This document shows, one piece after another, positions 5,647 to 7,433 of a DNA stretch of 7,433 nucleotides. The notes under the pieces were generated by a model. That model made no database searches and was not told where the DNA came from. It saw nothing but the letters and a program-made list of their open reading frames with translations. The DNA comes from Pseudomonadota bacterium. Lineage in GTDB: Bacteria; Desulfobacterota; Desulfobacteria; Desulfobacterales; Desulfobacteraceae. Numbering within the stretch: position 1 is the stretch's first letter; every line of letters begins with the position of its first letter. The position numbers and the translations under genes were made by a program. The stretch spans positions 1 to 7,433 of the forward strand of contig JAHJDU010000384.1 of the NCBI GenBank assembly GCA_018812385.1, in the 5' to 3' direction.

Positions 5647-7245
5647 ATGTTTGATACACTTATCCAAAATGCACGAATTGTAGATGGTACTATGGCTCCT
5701 TGGTTTAAGGGTGATCTGGCCATTGAAGGAGACAAAATAGCAGTCATAGGCAATCTGCAGCACAAGAAGGCACGCCGTGTAATTGATGCGGAAGGATTGG
5801 TATTGTGCCCAGGTTTTATTGAGATTCACGGCCATTCCGATGCGACGCTTCTCATCAACCGTTTGGCCGAGAGTTCAGTTCATCAAGGTGTGACGACCGA
5901 ATGTATCGGTAATTGCGGTGACAGCATTTTTCCGGTAAATTCTAAAAATCATGATCGGGTTAAAAATCATTTCACGTCATTTCTGCCGGATTATGATGTC
6001 CGGTGGTCTACTTTAACTCAGCTCAAAGCTGTATATGAGGATCCCGGAATCGCTGTCAATGTTGTTCCGCTGGTCGGGCACAATACCATCAGAGCGGCCG
6101 TAAAAGGTTATAGTATGGAACCGGCCAACCCACAGGAAATCACGGAAATGGTTTCGTTAATCAGTCAAGCCATGGTTGAAGGCGCAGTGGGTTTTTCTAC
6201 AGGTCTTGAGTATCCTACCGGAAGCGCCGCTGATACACGAGAACTAATTGACTTGGTCAAACCAGTCGCTGAATATGGCGGACTGTATGCAACGCATATC
6301 CGCAATCGTGACTTGAAATATTTGGAAGCGGTCAATGAAGCCATTGAAATTGGACAGCGTACCGGTGCCTCCGTTCAAATCTCGCACAATGTAGCTAAAA
6401 TAGGAGCACCGGAAGGTATCATGCCTAAAGTGCTGGAAGCCATCGAAGATGCTCGCCGTTTGGGATTGGATATCGCTTTTGATGTTGGTGCCTACCTTGG
6501 GGGTCAAACAACACCACTGGCATCCTTACCCCCGTGGGCATTTGAAGGAGGTCCGCAAGAAACTCTCCGTCGTTTGGCTGATCCGGAATGTCGTCAAAAA
6601 ATGAAAGCCTATGAATATCCGATATGGCGCATCATAAAACTAAATATGTGGGGCAATGTCCGCTTGGCAGTATCGTCAAAGAATTCTCATTTGGTAGGAA
6701 AAACTTTTGAAGAAATTGCTCAAGAGCAAAATAAGGATCCCTATGATGTTCTTTTTGACCTTCTCCTTGACGAAGGAATCGGGTTTTTCGACCTTATGTG
6801 GGAGGGGGAAATCTATAAACCAGAAGATCGAGATATGGTATTGAAACATCGACTGGCTTCCGTGTGCTGTGATGGGCGAACACTAGCACCTTACGGACCG
6901 TTATCAAAAAGAAATTATCATCATGCTTACTCTTGGATCTCATACCTATTGCGACATCACGTACGTGAACGTCAATTTTTGACATTGGAAGAGGCCATCC
7001 ATAAAGTCACTGCAGCTTCTGCCGCTCGATTGGGTCTTGTTGACCGCGGAGTTATAAAAAGTGGATTAGCAGCTGATTTGGTCATATTCGATCCGGACAC
7101 AATAACCGATAGAACAACTTTGCAAAAACCGGATTTATACCCCGATGGTATCAACTATGTTTTTGTCAATGGTCAACTAACTATCGAAAGGAATACGCAT
7201 ACCGGAACTCTTTCCGGGAAGGTACTTCTTAGGTCAGGTCATTGA
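5647..7245 (+). CDS. N-acyl-D-amino-acid deacylase family amidohydrolase (D-aminoacylase type)
   Basis: This 532-residue cytoplasmic metal hydrolase of the amidohydrolase superfamily probably cleaves N-acyl-D-amino acids to a free D-amino acid and a carboxylate. The N-terminal beta-sandwich part reads I-Q-N-A-R-I-V-D-G-T and I-A-V-I-G. Metal ligands by analogy with D-aminoacylase are H61 and H63 (G-F-I-E-I-H-G-H-S-D), C90 (G-N-C-G), H217 (T-H-I-R-N), H247 (I-S-H-N) and D409 (C-D-G). The family segment L-P-P-W-A-F-E-G-G (294-302) and the end of the barrel plus second sandwich part (L-T-L-E-E-A-I-H-K-V-T, R-G-V-I-K-S-G, A-D-L-V-I-F-D-P, V-N-G) are complete. AAGGA at 5635-5639, 7 bases before the ATG, fixes the start. 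The usual H-P-R-x-Y-G-T-F stretch is replaced by H-H-A-Y-S-W (425-430), so specificity may differ. Related enzymes act on D-glutamate or D-aspartate derivatives or on other cyclic or acyl amides. It is co-oriented with the importer and probably processes its cargo. Confidence 0.88.
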   Translation: MFDTLIQNARIVDGTMAPWFKGDLAIEGDKIAVIGNLQHKKARRVIDAEGLVLCPGFIEIHGHSDATLLINRLAESSVHQGVTTECIGNCGDSIFPVNSKNHDRVKNHFTSFLPDYDVRWSTLTQLKAVYEDPGIAVNVVPLVGHNTIRAAVKGYSMEPANPQEITEMVSLISQAMVEGAVGFSTGLEYPTGSAADTRELIDLVKPVAEYGGLYATHIRNRDLKYLEAVNEAIEIGQRTGASVQISHNVAKIGAPEGIMPKVLEAIEDARRLGLDIAFDVGAYLGGQTTPLASLPPWAFEGGPQETLRRLADPECRQKMKAYEYPIWRIIKLNMWGNVRLAVSSKNSHLVGKTFEEIAQEQNKDPYDVLFDLLLDEGIGFFDLMWEGEIYKPEDRDMVLKHRLASVCCDGRTLAPYGPLSKRNYHHAYSWISYLLRHHVRERQFLTLEEAIHKVTAASAARLGLVDRGVIKSGLAADLVIFDPDTITDRTTLQKPDLYPDGINYVFVNGQLTIERNTHTGTLSGKVLLRSGH

Positions 7246-7265
7246 GATCAATAAGGTTCTTAAGG

Positions 7266-7374
7266 GCCCTGTCAGCATTGCTGTATCTATTGATATTATA
7301 TCAATAGGGGGATCAGTCAACCATCTGTGGTCAGAAAATTTAAAAAGCACGGACTTGCTATTGCAAAAAAGTAG
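7266..7374 (+). pseudogene. Possible decayed C-terminal remnant of a Y1/REP-type transposase (helix-turn-helix)
   Basis: Codons 7306-7371 read R-G-I-S-Q-P-S-V-V-R-K-F-K-K-H-G-L-A-I-A-K-K before TAG 7372. This resembles the last helix-turn-helix of REP-associated Y1 transposases (G-I-S-Q-P-S-V-S, then basic residues and K-I-A-K). One frame over, 7266-7286 reads A-L-S-A-L-L-Y, compatible with the A-R-S-L-L-C-Y segment that precedes it in such proteins. The two pieces are closer than in an intact protein and out of frame, so this would be a relic with a deletion. The match is from memory and short. It may equally be chance. Confidence 0.25.
7287..7307. repeat. Perfect 10-bp-arm palindrome around one central base
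   Basis: CTATTGATAT (7287-7296) and ATATCAATAG (7298-7307) are exact inverse complements around T7297. It lies 41 bases after the deacylase stop. G residues follow rather than a T tract, so it does not look like an intrinsic terminator. A regulator operator or chance AT-rich symmetry are the alternatives. A smaller dyad with related half-sites, ATTGA and TCAAT around GA (7241-7252), overlaps the deacylase stop codon. Confidence 0.45.
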
Positions 7375-7433
7375 AGTTGATCCGTTTTTGTATCAGACAT
7401 GTGGATAAGCCTTCCTTTTAAGGGTTTGGATAA

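Larger units (their letters stand above)
7246..7433. other. Downstream tail without an intact gene
   Basis: Apart from the palindrome and the possible transposase relic, these 188 bases contain stops in all forward frames and no recognisable RNA gene. GGATCA (7310-7315) and TGATCC (7378-7383) are inverse complements, the latter followed by GTTTTTG. The 62-base loop has only a 4-bp inner stem (ACCA/TGGT, 7320-7331), so a terminator call is not supported. Confidence 0.5.

Noticed and set aside
7409..7429. Weak hairpin AAGCCTT / AAGGGTT near the window end as a terminator
   Set aside because: The stem is short with a mismatch and is not followed by a T tract.

Overview
The window carries most of a peptide-importer operon of the Dpp/Opp family followed by an N-acyl-D-amino-acid deacylase gene, all on the + strand. 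The order is a periplasmic solute-binding protein (1-1611), two inner-membrane permeases (1723-2685 and 2696-3550), two ATPases (3547-4521 and 4531-5541), and an amidohydrolase of the D-aminoacylase type (5647-7245). The binding protein has an ordinary Sec signal peptide and no lipobox, which points to a Gram-negative host. Moderate GC, judged by eye, and general protein character would fit a Desulfobacterota-like or other proteobacterial genome, but nothing in the sequence fixes the taxon.

The likely logic is scavenging. The binding protein captures a short peptide or an N-acylated (D-)amino acid. The two permeases pass it through the membrane using energy from the two ATPases. The cytoplasmic zinc amidohydrolase then removes the acyl group from an N-acyl-D-amino acid. 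The substrate is inferred from gene neighbourhood only.

The main oddity is in the first ATPase gene. Its frame is broken by one in-frame TGA (4030-4032), exactly where the conserved Arg after the ABC signature should be (SGGMRQ, then stop, then VMIAMA). The frame continues past the stop with Walker B, the H-loop and the C-terminal cysteine domain. The codons for SGG spell a full Shine-Dalgarno sequence (AGGAGGT, 4014-4020), and GTG and ATG codons follow the stop directly. The locus may therefore be a recent nonsense mutation, a sequencing error, or a translatable split ATPase that restarts behind the stop.

Non-coding parts: a 12-bp perfect hairpin without a T tract separates the binding-protein gene from the permeases (1621-1650). 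A 105-bp gap before the deacylase holds an imperfect 22-bp dyad and small direct repeats. The 188-bp tail after 7245 holds a perfect 10-bp-arm palindrome and a short peptide-coding stretch that resembles a decayed helix-turn-helix end of a transposase. No intact gene, tRNA, rRNA, CRISPR array or complete mobile element is visible in the tail.
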